A stretch of 64,000 bases of DNA, from NCBI GenBank assembly GCA_913058335.1, contig CAJXPX010000005.1, positions 124,001-188,000 on the forward strand, given 5' to 3'. This stretch comes from an uncultured Hyphomonadaceae bacterium (GTDB lineage: Bacteria > Pseudomonadota > Alphaproteobacteria > Caulobacterales > Maricaulaceae). A program made the position numbers and the translations under genes. This document shows positions 7,564 through 16,047 of the stretch, piece by piece. Each line of letters begins with the position of its first letter. The first letter of the stretch is position 1. The notes under the pieces are model-generated. The model was not told where the DNA came from. It saw only the letters and a program-made list of their open reading frames with translations, and did not search any database.

Positions 7564-10020
7564 ATGTTGAACATCTCGGAATATCGTAAACGGCCGAATT
7601 GTCTCGCTGATTATTTGCCATGGGCGGCGCTTATTGCACCCGGCGTCATCTTAAACAAAGACGGCAGCTTTCAAAGAAGTGCCAAGTTTCGCGGCCCGGA
7701 TTTGGAAAGCTGTACCGAAGAAGAACTCGTGGCCACATGTGCCCGGATCAACAATGCCTTGCGCCGTTTTAATTCAGGATGGGCCCTCTATTTTGAAGCC
7801 GCCAGAATAGAAGCACGCGAGTACCCGAGGTCAAAATTTACTGACCCTGCGGCTTGGATTGTTGATCAGGAACGCTGCGGCCAATTTGAAGAAAGTTCGG
7901 AACTTTTTGAATCAGTTTATTATCTGACCTTTCAATTTATGCCCTCTGCTGACCGGTCTTCAAAGGCTGAAAGACTCCTTATCGAAACGCCAAAGGATGA
8001 GACCCCATTATCTGCCCAAGATCATCTCCATAGCTTTCTAAGTGAAACAGATAGATGTCTGGATCTTCTCAAAAACCAAATGCCGCTTGCAGATTGGCTC
8101 ACGGATGATGAAACCCTGACTTATCTGCATTCGGCAGTGTCGCCGATGCGCCACGCTGTTGTGACGCCAGACGTACCCGCGTATATTGATGCTGTGATTG
8201 GCGGGGCCGACCTTGTCGGGGGGCTTGTGCCGCGTCTTGCCGATCACTCCATACATATATTGACCATACGTGGTTTCCCTAATGAAACCACGCCTGGCAT
8301 TCTGGATGAGCTGAACAGGCTTGGGTTTTCTTATCGCTGGATGACGCGGTTTTTACCTCTTGGGAAATCTGAGGCAGTCAAGACGATCACCAAAATTCGG
8401 CGTCAATGGTTTGCCAAACGCAAATCGGTTCTCGCGCTTCTCAAAGAAGCCTTGATGAATGAGCAATCGGTGTTGGTTGATAGTGACGCTGATAATAAAG
8501 CGGCGGATGCCGATGAAGCGTTGCAGGATCTAGGCGGTGATTATGTTTCTTACGGCTACCTCACGACATCCATCTGCGTCATGCACGAAGATGCGGCCAC
8601 GGCGGAAGCCCGCCTTCACGCCATTGAGCGCGTAATCAATGGCAAGGGATTTGTTACCATCCATGAAACCGTAAATGCGGTGGATGCCTGGCTAGGCTCA
8701 CATCCCGGGAATGCTTATGCTAATATCAGAACGCCGCTCATTTCCACGTTGAACTTGGCTCATCTAATGCCCTTATCGGCTGTGTGGGCAGGCCCGGAGC
8801 GTAATAGCCATTTTGACGATGCACCGCTGCTTTACGCAACAACTGAAGGGCACACCCCGTTCAGATTGGTAACCCATCAAGGGGACGTTGGTCACATGTT
8901 GGTCGTCGGTCCCACTGGCTCAGGTAAATCCGTGTTGCTCAATCTACTATCCTTACAGTTCAAGCGTTATGCGGGCGCACAGATTTTTACCTTTGATAAA
9001 GGGGCTTCATCGCGGGCCATGATTGAGGCTTTGCAGGGTGATTTTTACGATCTCGCGGCGACTGAATCAGACTTAGTGTTTCAGCCTTTGCGAAACATAG
9101 ACGAGGAAGCAGAAATTACTTGGGCCTTGGGCTGGGTCATGGGCTTGCTCACGAACGAGTCCGTAGAATTGACCCCTGACATTGAAGACGCTGTGTGGAC
9201 GGCGCTCGAAAGCCTAGCCACGGCCCCAGCAGACCAGAGGACGTTGACCGGATTATCCGCTTTACTCCAAAACGGCGATCTACGTCTAGCTCTGAAACCC
9301 TACACGTTAGAGGGCGCGTTTGGATACTTACTCGACGGCAAGGAAGACACATTAACGTCTAACCGAACGCAAGCGTTTGAGATGGAAACTCTAATGCACA
9401 GTAAGGGGCTGGTCGCGCCGGTTCTGACCTATTTGTTCCATCGTCTTGAAGCCCGCTTTGATGGCCGCCCAACATTTCTGATATTGGACGAAGCGTGGGT
9501 CTTTCTGGATGATCCTATGTTTGCAGCCCGCATACGCGAATGGCTCAAAGTATTGCGCAAGAAAAATGTCTCCGTGATATTTGCAACTCAATCTTTGGCC
9601 GACATCGTCAATTCGCCAATCGCTCCCGCTATTATCGAGAGCTGCCCGTCTCGGATATTTTTGCCAAATGATCGGGCTTTAGAGCCGCAGCAGCAAGAAA
9701 GCTATCAAGGCTTTGGCCTTAATAAACGCCAGATTCAAATCATCTCATCAGCAACGCCCAAGCGCGATTATTACTTCCAATCCCGATCTGGCAACCGGCT
9801 TTTTGACTTGCAGCTAGGCCCGGTCGCTTTGGCTTTTTGCGGTGTTGGTAGCGAGGAAGGCTACAATGAGCTTGACCACGTGGCCGACCACAATGGGCCG
9901 GATGAGTTCGCAGCCAATTGGCTCGATTTTAAAGGCCTCAGCTGGGCGGCCAGTCTTATGCGTTCAGAATTTTCAACAGATCAAGAGGAGTACGTCCCAT
10001 GGCACGACGCGGCAGAATAA
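7564..10020 (+). CDS. trbE: Conjugative transfer ATPase TrbE (VirB4 family)
   Basis: The largest ATPase of the transfer apparatus, 818 residues, which works at the inner membrane in pilus biogenesis. The N-terminal CagE/VirB4-type domain spans about residues 1-400. The C-terminal motor has Walker A GPTGSGKSV at about 449-457 and Walker B ILDEAWVF at about 640-647, followed by the motif FATQS. No internal stop or frameshift was seen. The last 22 bases overlap trbJ. Confidence 0.97.
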   Translation: MLNISEYRKRPNCLADYLPWAALIAPGVILNKDGSFQRSAKFRGPDLESCTEEELVATCARINNALRRFNSGWALYFEAARIEAREYPRSKFTDPAAWIVDQERCGQFEESSELFESVYYLTFQFMPSADRSSKAERLLIETPKDETPLSAQDHLHSFLSETDRCLDLLKNQMPLADWLTDDETLTYLHSAVSPMRHAVVTPDVPAYIDAVIGGADLVGGLVPRLADHSIHILTIRGFPNETTPGILDELNRLGFSYRWMTRFLPLGKSEAVKTITKIRRQWFAKRKSVLALLKEALMNEQSVLVDSDADNKAADADEALQDLGGDYVSYGYLTTSICVMHEDAATAEARLHAIERVINGKGFVTIHETVNAVDAWLGSHPGNAYANIRTPLISTLNLAHLMPLSAVWAGPERNSHFDDAPLLYATTEGHTPFRLVTHQGDVGHMLVVGPTGSGKSVLLNLLSLQFKRYAGAQIFTFDKGASSRAMIEALQGDFYDLAATESDLVFQPLRNIDEEAEITWALGWVMGLLTNESVELTPDIEDAVWTALESLATAPADQRTLTGLSALLQNGDLRLALKPYTLEGAFGYLLDGKEDTLTSNRTQAFEMETLMHSKGLVAPVLTYLFHRLEARFDGRPTFLILDEAWVFLDDPMFAARIREWLKVLRKKNVSVIFATQSLADIVNSPIAPAIIESCPSRIFLPNDRALEPQQQESYQGFGLNKRQIQIISSATPKRDYYFQSRSGNRLFDLQLGPVALAFCGVGSEEGYNELDHVADHNGPDEFAANWLDFKGLSWAASLMRSEFSTDQEEYVPWHDAAE

Positions 10021-10739
10021 CTTCACGCATACTAACCGGAGTGCTAATTTCCGTATTGAGTTTGTCCCAAGTGCCGACAGCCCATGCGCAATTTGGCGGC
10101 ATCGTATTTGACCCCAATAATTACCGTCAAAACCTAATGAGTGCCATTCATAACCACACCCAGATTATCAGGCAGGCCACGCAGCTTCGCAATGAAGCCC
10201 AAATGCTGATTAATCAGGCCAAGCACCTTTCTAAACTCGATGTGAACACAGCCGCCGAGCTCAACCGTATTCTGGGCGAAATTGCCTATTTGAATGCGCA
10301 GGCCGAGAACGTCGAATATCAGGTGAACCGCACACGCCAGCTCGTTAAAGAACAATATCCCGAAACCTATGCCGGGATGAGTGACGATGAATTTGTCGTA
10401 CGCGCCGAGGAACACTGGCAGATGTCTCGCAGCGCCTACAACGATGCTATGATCATGCAGTCAAAAATGGTCGAGAGTTTAAAGAGTGACCGCGTTGTTT
10501 TGACAAACCTGACCAATAAAAGCCACGGGGCCGTAGGCGAATTGCAGGCCACACAATCCACTAATCAGCTATTAGCTCTCCTCATTAAGCAGAGCATGCA
10601 GGCTCAACAAATGCAGGTCACGCAAACCCGCGCCGATAGCGTTGAACAGGCAAGGCGTTTAGCGATTGAAAAAGAAAGCCTGGAGCGCCTCAAAAGCTTT
10701 GTCGGAAGCGACACCGCTTATGCTGGAGGGACGCCGTAA
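9999..10739 (+). CDS. trbJ: Transfer protein TrbJ (VirB5-like minor pilus protein)
   Basis: A 246-residue exported protein. A basic start (MARRGRITSR) and a hydrophobic segment end in PTAHAQF, a good signal peptidase I site near residue 30. The mature part is long, alpha-helical and probably coiled-coil, rich in Gln and Asn (for example QATQLRNEAQMLINQAK), as in TrbJ/VirB5 proteins that sit at the pilus tip. The stop codon overlaps the trbL start (TAATG). In RP4 a small trbK entry-exclusion gene lies between trbJ and trbL; it is absent here. Confidence 0.93.
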   Translation: MARRGRITSRILTGVLISVLSLSQVPTAHAQFGGIVFDPNNYRQNLMSAIHNHTQIIRQATQLRNEAQMLINQAKHLSKLDVNTAAELNRILGEIAYLNAQAENVEYQVNRTRQLVKEQYPETYAGMSDDEFVVRAEEHWQMSRSAYNDAMIMQSKMVESLKSDRVVLTNLTNKSHGAVGELQATQSTNQLLALLIKQSMQAQQMQVTQTRADSVEQARRLAIEKESLERLKSFVGSDTAYAGGTP

Positions 10740-12109
10740 TGGATGACCTCGGCGTCATTGATAGGTTTGTTGAGACCTTCAGCACCTATATTGACAGCGG
10801 GTTTGGACTGCTTGGCGGCGAAGTTCAATATCTTACGGCCATCATCATCGGCATAGATATTACGCTTGCTGGCCTTTATTGGGCGATGGGGGCCGATACA
10901 TCGGTCATTGGTAAGTTCCTCAAAAAGGTCATGTATGTGGGTGTGTTCGCGCTCATCATCACTAACTTCTCCAGTCTATCCAGCATCATCTTTGAAAGTT
11001 TTGGCGGCCTCGGTCTAAAAGCCACGACGACGACGATGACCCACGAGGATCTTTTAAGACCGGGATTTATTGCCAATACGGGTTTTCAGGCCGCGCACCC
11101 GCTGCTGACTGAAATTGGAAATCTTACAGGCCCCGTAAAATTCTTCACAAATATTGTTCTCATTTGCGTGCTTGGCCTAGCGTGGCTCATTACAATGTTT
11201 GCCTTCTTTTTTCTCGCCATCCAGCTTTTTGTGACGGTTATTGAATTCAAACTCACCACGCTTGCGGGATTTATTCTGATCCCATTTGCCCTCTGGAATA
11301 AAACGTCATTCCTAGCGGAAAAGGTTCTCGGGAATGTTGTAGCCTCTGGCATCAAACTCATGGTTCTCGCCATAATTGTCGGCATAGGCGCGACTATTTT
11401 TGGAGACATGACGTCCGCTTTTCATCGTCCCGATGTCTATATTAATGGTGTTCTCCAACCCCCAGCCCCGATTGAACTCGCGGATGCAGCGTCCGTAATT
11501 TTGGCCTCGATGGCGTTGCTCGCGTTAGGTTTGTTCGGCCCTGGAATCGCCACAGGTCTTGTGTCTGGCGCTCCTCAATTAGGTGCAGGCGCTGCCGTCG
11601 GAACGATGGCCGCCATAGGGGCAGGTGCACTGGCAGGGGGCGCAGTTGCTGGCGCGGCAGGCAAGGCAGGTATGAAAGCCGCGGGCGGGTCGGTGAAAGC
11701 CGGCGCGTCTATGGTCGGCGGGTCTAAGGTGGCCTTCGCTCTGGGCAAGATGAGCCAAGGCGGGGGCGTTAAGGGCGCGGCCGCTGGTATGGCCGCTGTG
11801 GCACAGGCGGGCGTTATGTCTGTTGCCAAGGCTGGCGGGGCTAAGGTTCTGGCCGCAGGCGGAGCCGTATCAACAGCGCACCAAGGCGGGATGCGCGGGG
11901 GTATGCAGGCTTTGTCAAAAGGCATGAAACCCGCCGCAAATTCTTCCCCTGGGCCCGATGCGGGTGGCGGGGCAAAAGGTCAGCCCAGTTGGGCAAAGAA
12001 AGTTAGCCGAAAACAACATAGGCGAGATGCGGGCCGTCATGCGGCCCATGCGATGAACCGGGGCGGCGGCGGAAGTTCGCAAGGCCCATCCCTCAATCCA
12101 GATAGTTAG
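10739..12109 (+). CDS. trbL: Polytopic transfer protein TrbL (VirB6 family)
   Basis: A 456-residue inner-membrane channel component. Residues from about 25 to 270 contain five to six hydrophobic segments. After about residue 280 the protein becomes extremely rich in Ala and Gly (MAAIGAGALAGGAVAGAAG and similar), then ends in a basic, Ser/Gly/Pro-rich tail. This layout is typical of TrbL. The low-complexity tail produces several open antisense frames that I regard as shadows. Nine bases separate it from trbF, which has a strong AGGAG site. Confidence 0.95.
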   Translation: MDDLGVIDRFVETFSTYIDSGFGLLGGEVQYLTAIIIGIDITLAGLYWAMGADTSVIGKFLKKVMYVGVFALIITNFSSLSSIIFESFGGLGLKATTTTMTHEDLLRPGFIANTGFQAAHPLLTEIGNLTGPVKFFTNIVLICVLGLAWLITMFAFFFLAIQLFVTVIEFKLTTLAGFILIPFALWNKTSFLAEKVLGNVVASGIKLMVLAIIVGIGATIFGDMTSAFHRPDVYINGVLQPPAPIELADAASVILASMALLALGLFGPGIATGLVSGAPQLGAGAAVGTMAAIGAGALAGGAVAGAAGKAGMKAAGGSVKAGASMVGGSKVAFALGKMSQGGGVKGAAAGMAAVAQAGVMSVAKAGGAKVLAAGGAVSTAHQGGMRGGMQALSKGMKPAANSSPGPDAGGGAKGQPSWAKKVSRKQHRRDAGRHAAHAMNRGGGGSSQGPSLNPDS

Positions 12110-12118
12110 GAGACAATC

Positions 12119-12817
12119 ATGTGGAAACGCAGCCAATCAAAGTATGGTGATACGCCCGTGCCGGAGACGCCATATCAAAGGGCAAAGCAAGAAGTGGATA
12201 ACCGCCTCGGTTCAGCGCTCGTGCGCGGTAAAAACTGGCGTATGGCCTTCTTTGGCTCGCTAATCCCTTCGATCATGCTCGCAGGCGGGATGATTTATCA
12301 AAGCGCTCAAGCGACAGTAACGCCTTATGTCATTGAGGTAAATGAAAACGGCGGCGTGAAGGCAATTGGTCCGGTTCAAGACGGCTTTCAGCCGACAGAT
12401 GCCCAAATTGCAAATCAATTAGCCCGGTTTGTTTCCAATGTTCGCAGTGTGTCGATAGATCCCGTTGTCCTTCGCCAAAATTGGCTGGAGGCCTACAGCT
12501 TCGCGACAGACCAGGCGTCCATCACCCTCAACGCCTATGCCCAAGAAAAAGACCCCTTCACCAATATTGGGGAGCGCAGCGTCACAGTCGATGTTTTGAG
12601 CATCGTGCGTTCAAGTGATGACAGTTTCGAGCTTCGCTGGCGGGAAACCGAATTTGCACGCGGCGCGGACATGGGCGCTCAAACTTACACGGCTTCATTG
12701 CGGGTCATTACCCAGCCGCCAAAAGACGCGGAAACGCTGCACCGAAATCCCCTTGGCCTCTACGTGCACGGCCTCAACTGGTCAAAAGACCTCACCACAA
12801 CAGGAGCGTCCCAATGA
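12119..12817 (+). CDS. trbF: Transfer protein TrbF (VirB8 family)
   Basis: A bitopic inner-membrane protein of the mating channel, 232 residues. A cytoplasmic N-terminus of about 38 residues precedes one membrane segment (about 39-60, FFGSLIPSIMLAGGMIY). A periplasmic VirB8 fold follows, with the family motif around TPYVIEVNENGG and RWRETE near the C-terminal third. The start is fixed by AGGAGACAATC just upstream. It ends in an ATGA overlap with trbG. Confidence 0.95.
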   Translation: MWKRSQSKYGDTPVPETPYQRAKQEVDNRLGSALVRGKNWRMAFFGSLIPSIMLAGGMIYQSAQATVTPYVIEVNENGGVKAIGPVQDGFQPTDAQIANQLARFVSNVRSVSIDPVVLRQNWLEAYSFATDQASITLNAYAQEKDPFTNIGERSVTVDVLSIVRSSDDSFELRWRETEFARGADMGAQTYTASLRVITQPPKDAETLHRNPLGLYVHGLNWSKDLTTTGASQ

Positions 12818-13830
12818 GACATCTACAAACTATATCTATTCTCGCTTTTACCGTTAGCCTTTCAGGGTGTGCGAGTTTGCAAGCTGCATTTGACGATATG
12901 ACGACCGGCAGCGTCACATCAGCGGAAGACATGTATCAGACTGTCGAAATTTACGATGAACCTATTGCTGCGGAGAATTATGTTCAGCCGGCAGTTTTCA
13001 CGCCCAGCATTGTGATGCCGGGGCAAATGAAAGCTAAGCCAGCCAATCTCGAATTTTTCGATCAGCCGTCCATGAGTGGGTTTCAGGCGGTCAGCTACGC
13101 AAACCGATCTGCCTTGGTTCAGCCGACATCCGAGAATTACCTGAATGCGATTCAGCTCTATCCCTATACGCCGGGGTCTTTGTATCAAGTCTATGCGTCG
13201 CCGTCACAAGTCACAGATATTGCGCTTGAACGCGGTGAAGGCCTGACATCTGTTTCTGCCGGGGATACCGAGCGCTGGACGGTTGGCGATACAGTGTCTG
13301 GTTCCGGAGCAAATGAGCAAGTGCATATTCTGGTCAAACCTATGGCGGCCAAACTATCGACCAACGCCGTCATAACAACGACGAAGCGTACCTATTATCT
13401 TGACCTGAAATCATTTGCCGACACCTATATGGCGGCCGTATCCTGGCGCTATCCGCATGATGCAATAAAGCAGCTTATGAAGTCCAAGCCTGCAAAAGCT
13501 CGCTTGACTAGGACGAGCCGCAAGACGGCCGGTTTGCAGCTGAACCGTGATAAGCTTCGCTTCGATTACGTTATTAAAGGCGATAGTCCCAATTGGCGTC
13601 CGTCGCGGGTTTTCGACGACGGCAATAAAGTCTATATCCAATTTCCGAAAGACTTAGCCGTTTCGGAAGCGCCGCCGCTCTTCATTACGAGCAAAAAGGG
13701 CAAAAAGGCCAAGCTCGTTAATTACCGCGTTAATGGCGAATATTACGTTGTAGACCGCTTGTTTGATTTTGCTGAACTTCGTCTTGGCGAGAAAAAGCAA
13801 ATTGTTGTTCGGATTGAGCGGCAATCGTGA
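12814..13830 (+). CDS. trbG: Outer-membrane-side transfer protein TrbG (VirB9 family), lipobox-bearing
   Basis: A VirB9-type core-complex protein, 338 residues. The signal peptide ends in the lipobox LSGC (Cys at residue 19), so the mature protein is probably an outer-membrane lipoprotein. The VirB9 beta-rich region lies in the second half, with the family-like stretch VYIQFPKDLAVSEAPPLF, then YRVNGEYYVVDRLFDFAELRLG near the end. RP4 has a separate lipoprotein, TrbH; no trbH is seen here, so the lipidated TrbG may take over its anchoring role (inference). It is coupled to trbF (ATGA) and trbI (GTGA). Confidence 0.95.
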   Translation: MRHLQTISILAFTVSLSGCASLQAAFDDMTTGSVTSAEDMYQTVEIYDEPIAAENYVQPAVFTPSIVMPGQMKAKPANLEFFDQPSMSGFQAVSYANRSALVQPTSENYLNAIQLYPYTPGSLYQVYASPSQVTDIALERGEGLTSVSAGDTERWTVGDTVSGSGANEQVHILVKPMAAKLSTNAVITTTKRTYYLDLKSFADTYMAAVSWRYPHDAIKQLMKSKPAKARLTRTSRKTAGLQLNRDKLRFDYVIKGDSPNWRPSRVFDDGNKVYIQFPKDLAVSEAPPLFITSKKGKKAKLVNYRVNGEYYVVDRLFDFAELRLGEKKQIVVRIERQS

Positions 13831-15059
13831 GCACTTCCGGAATGAAAGAAGTGCCGCCAGACCTTACAATAAGGGCTCGGCCAAGGGCAGTACGCCGCTT
13901 TAGCCGTAAAGCTCTTATGGGAGGGTCGGCTGTTCTGGCAAGTATCATGTGCGCGGCACTTGCTGTTGCGCTTCAATCTCCGGATTACGGCGAATCGGGC
14001 GGCGATGAGCTCTACAACGTATCGCACAAGCCTATGGCCGAAGGCCTAGAGCTGTTGCCTAAATCTTACGGGGATATGAAACCCAAGCTCGGGCCGCCGC
14101 TACCGGGTGATTTGGGAGCCGCGTATATTATCGGTGCCAATCTTGATCCCGCGTCTTCAGAGCCAGCCACTGAGATGCCAAGACCGAAACGGGCCGCATC
14201 TTACGCGCCGCCGAGAGCTGTTGCTCCGCGATATGCGCCTGCACCCGTACAGAATTCGGGTGGCTCATGGCTATTCTTTCAGCTTAGCGGGCGTGGGTTG
14301 GACGAGCAGCCGAGCCAAGTTGCGGATCTCGGCGGTCAATATTTACCGCTGCCAGAATATCCTAACGTCTCAGTGCCGCCATCTGCATTCGATTCAAACC
14401 CTGTTGATAGCGACCAAAACAGGCAGACAACGAAACAAGCGTTCTTGGAGAAGGATACAGACGGGATTTACAACAGTCATGGACTGGTATCGCCGCGCTC
14501 ACCTTACCAGGTGATGGCGGGGAACCTCATTCCTGCCAGCTTGGTAACCGGTCTGAATTCAGATTTGCCGGGGCAAGTCATTGGGCAAGTAACTGAAAAC
14601 GTCTTTGATACCGTCACGGGGCAGCATTTGCTGATCCCGCAAGGTTCTCGCTTGATGGGCCGTTATGACAGTGTCATCGCGTTCGGGCAGAGCAGGGCAC
14701 TTGTTGTCTGGACTCGGCTTATTCTGCCAAACGGCGACAGTATTCAGCTTGATAACCTGCCGGGATCGGACGGGCAGGGATTTGCCGGCCTCAAAGACAA
14801 GGTGGACCGCCATACATGGCAGTTCATTAAAGGGGCCGCATTGTCCTCACTACTAAGTATCGGGTCTGAGTTAGCCTCTGATGACGGCGACCGATTGACC
14901 CGCGCGCTTCAGAATGCGGGTCAGGACACGGCCAATATTACAGGTCAACGCATCATTGACCGTAATCTCAATGTTCAGCCCACTCTCAAAATCCGGCAGG
15001 GATGGCGTTTTAACGTCATCGTGAGCCGTGACCTTATCCTCAAACCTTACGGAGATTAA
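13827..15059 (+). CDS. trbI: Envelope-spanning transfer protein TrbI (VirB10 family)
   Basis: A 410-residue protein that bridges the inner and outer membranes in the core complex. It starts at GTG 13827, overlapping the trbG stop. One membrane segment lies at about residues 31-51 (MGGSAVLASIMCAALAVAL), then a Pro-rich periplasmic linker to about 200. The conserved VirB10/TrbI C-terminal domain contains LIPASLVTGLNSDLPGQV, LIPQGSRLMGRYDS and GWRFNVIVSRDL. The DUF2274 start follows one base after the stop codon. Confidence 0.97.
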   Translation: MSTSGMKEVPPDLTIRARPRAVRRFSRKALMGGSAVLASIMCAALAVALQSPDYGESGGDELYNVSHKPMAEGLELLPKSYGDMKPKLGPPLPGDLGAAYIIGANLDPASSEPATEMPRPKRAASYAPPRAVAPRYAPAPVQNSGGSWLFFQLSGRGLDEQPSQVADLGGQYLPLPEYPNVSVPPSAFDSNPVDSDQNRQTTKQAFLEKDTDGIYNSHGLVSPRSPYQVMAGNLIPASLVTGLNSDLPGQVIGQVTENVFDTVTGQHLLIPQGSRLMGRYDSVIAFGQSRALVVWTRLILPNGDSIQLDNLPGSDGQGFAGLKDKVDRHTWQFIKGAALSSLLSIGSELASDDGDRLTRALQNAGQDTANITGQRIIDRNLNVQPTLKIRQGWRFNVIVSRDLILKPYGD

Positions 15060-15060
15060 A

Positions 15061-15291
15061 ATGGCATCAACCACGCCCACATTGAAAATTCCAAAAATTA
15101 TCACGCACAAACCGGTGAAGATTCCAGTCAGCGTTCCGCATGAATTGAACGCTGATCTCGAAGCCTACGCCAAAGTTTATGAGCAAGCCCACGGAGAGAA
15201 ACAGTCCGTAGGTTCGCTTATCCCCTATATGCTGTCGGCATTCCTCGCCAGCGATAGCGGGTTCAAGAAGGCCAAGCGAGAGCTGGCTTAA
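15061..15291 (+). CDS. DUF2274 protein, last gene of the trb operon
   Basis: A 76-residue protein of the DUF2274 family, which is typically found directly behind trbI in Trb operons of alphaproteobacterial elements. The family pattern is visible: a basic Lys/Pro-rich start (LKIPKIITHKPVKIPVSVP), then helices with LNADLEAYAKVYEQAHGE and IPYMLSAFLASD. The middle resembles a short ribbon-helix-helix or MetJ-like dimer, so DNA binding is possible but unproven. I chose ATG 15061, with GGAGAT upstream, over an in-frame start inside trbI. Confidence 0.9.
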   Translation: MASTTPTLKIPKIITHKPVKIPVSVPHELNADLEAYAKVYEQAHGEKQSVGSLIPYMLSAFLASDSGFKKAKRELA

Positions 15292-15330
15292 TCTGTTTCG
15301 ATTTTCAGCCAATCTTGAAGGGAATTCGAT

Positions 15331-15657
15331 ATGGCAAATATAGGTACATTCAAACCCACCGCAAAAGGCGGGTACTCAGGAACCATCGTCACAATGATGA
15401 CAAGCCGAAAGGTCAGTTTTGTTCCGAATGACAATAAGAAGGGCGACAAATCTCCGGATTACTTTGTTAAATCTGGTCGCTGTGATCTCGGTGTTGCCTG
15501 GAACGAAACGAGTGAGCCTGATGATGACCGTGACCCGGTGGATTATATCAGTGTGAAGTTTGATGGCCCTGAAATGGATAAACCGTTCAATGCAGCGCTT
15601 TTTGATCGTGAGGACGGGGCTGACCTCGTTTGGACGCGGGCAAAGGTACAGAGCTAA
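15331..15657 (+). CDS. DUF736 family protein
   Basis: A 108-residue protein of the DUF736 family, small single-domain proteins carried by plasmids and integrative elements of Alphaproteobacteria. The signature start MANIGTFKPTAKGGYSGTI, the GRCDLGVAW segment and the YISVKFDGP stretch are all present. The biochemical function is unknown. A good AGGGAATTC ribosome site precedes the ATG. It lies 39 bases after DUF2274 and may be part of the same transcript. Confidence 0.92.
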   Translation: MANIGTFKPTAKGGYSGTIVTMMTSRKVSFVPNDNKKGDKSPDYFVKSGRCDLGVAWNETSEPDDDRDPVDYISVKFDGPEMDKPFNAALFDREDGADLVWTRAKVQS

Positions 15658-15725
15658 ATCCACGATAATGGAAAAATGGTGCGCGCATTAGTGCGCATCA
15701 TACATAGGCTAACAGGAGCGAAAAT

Positions 15726-15992
15726 ATGGAACGAGAACTCATTGGCTTGCCTCAGCCTAGAAAGCGACGGCGTTTGATCGATAGTCCTTATAAGACTGTA
15801 GATGAGGCAGCTGAATATTTGAGGCTGAATCCGCGCACATTGAACAACATGAGGTGTGCTGGGAAGGGGCCGTGTTTTCACAAACATGGACGTCGTGTTC
15901 TTTACCACGTTGACGAGTTGATAAGGTGGTCAGCTCTTAACAAAAAGATCATGCAAGAACCTGATGGTGACACCTATAGTCTTTTTGCCTGA
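15726..15992 (+). CDS. Excisionase-like helix-turn-helix protein
   Basis: An 88-residue protein whose core (about residues 20-72) is an AlpA/excisionase-type winged helix-turn-helix: YKTVDEAAEYLRLNPRTLNN, then GPCFHKHGRRVLYHVDELIRW. Such proteins bind and bend DNA at attachment sites or control the integrase promoter. It lies next to the integrase and converges with it, with only a terminator between them, so a recombination directionality factor is the most likely role. AGGAGCGAAAAT precedes the ATG. Confidence 0.88.
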   Translation: MERELIGLPQPRKRRRLIDSPYKTVDEAAEYLRLNPRTLNNMRCAGKGPCFHKHGRRVLYHVDELIRWSALNKKIMQEPDGDTYSLFA

Positions 15993-16021
15993 CTAAGAAC
16001 GCAAATAACTATATCCCGAAT

Positions 16022-16047
16022 GAGAGCCGCTTAGTTGGCTCTCTTTT
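16022..16047 (+). terminator. Terminator between the excisionase-like gene and the integrase
   Basis: GAGAGCC (16022-16028), eight-base loop, GGCTCTC (16037-16043), then TTTT. It terminates rightward transcription of the DUF736/excisionase unit. The last bases overlap the integrase stop codon, so it may also serve as a weaker terminator for the convergent int transcript. Confidence 0.8.

Noticed and set aside
11575-11925. 116-residue Ala/Pro-rich minus-strand frame in trbL
   Set aside because: It is the complement of the Ala/Gly-rich trbL tail, which naturally leaves antisense frames open.
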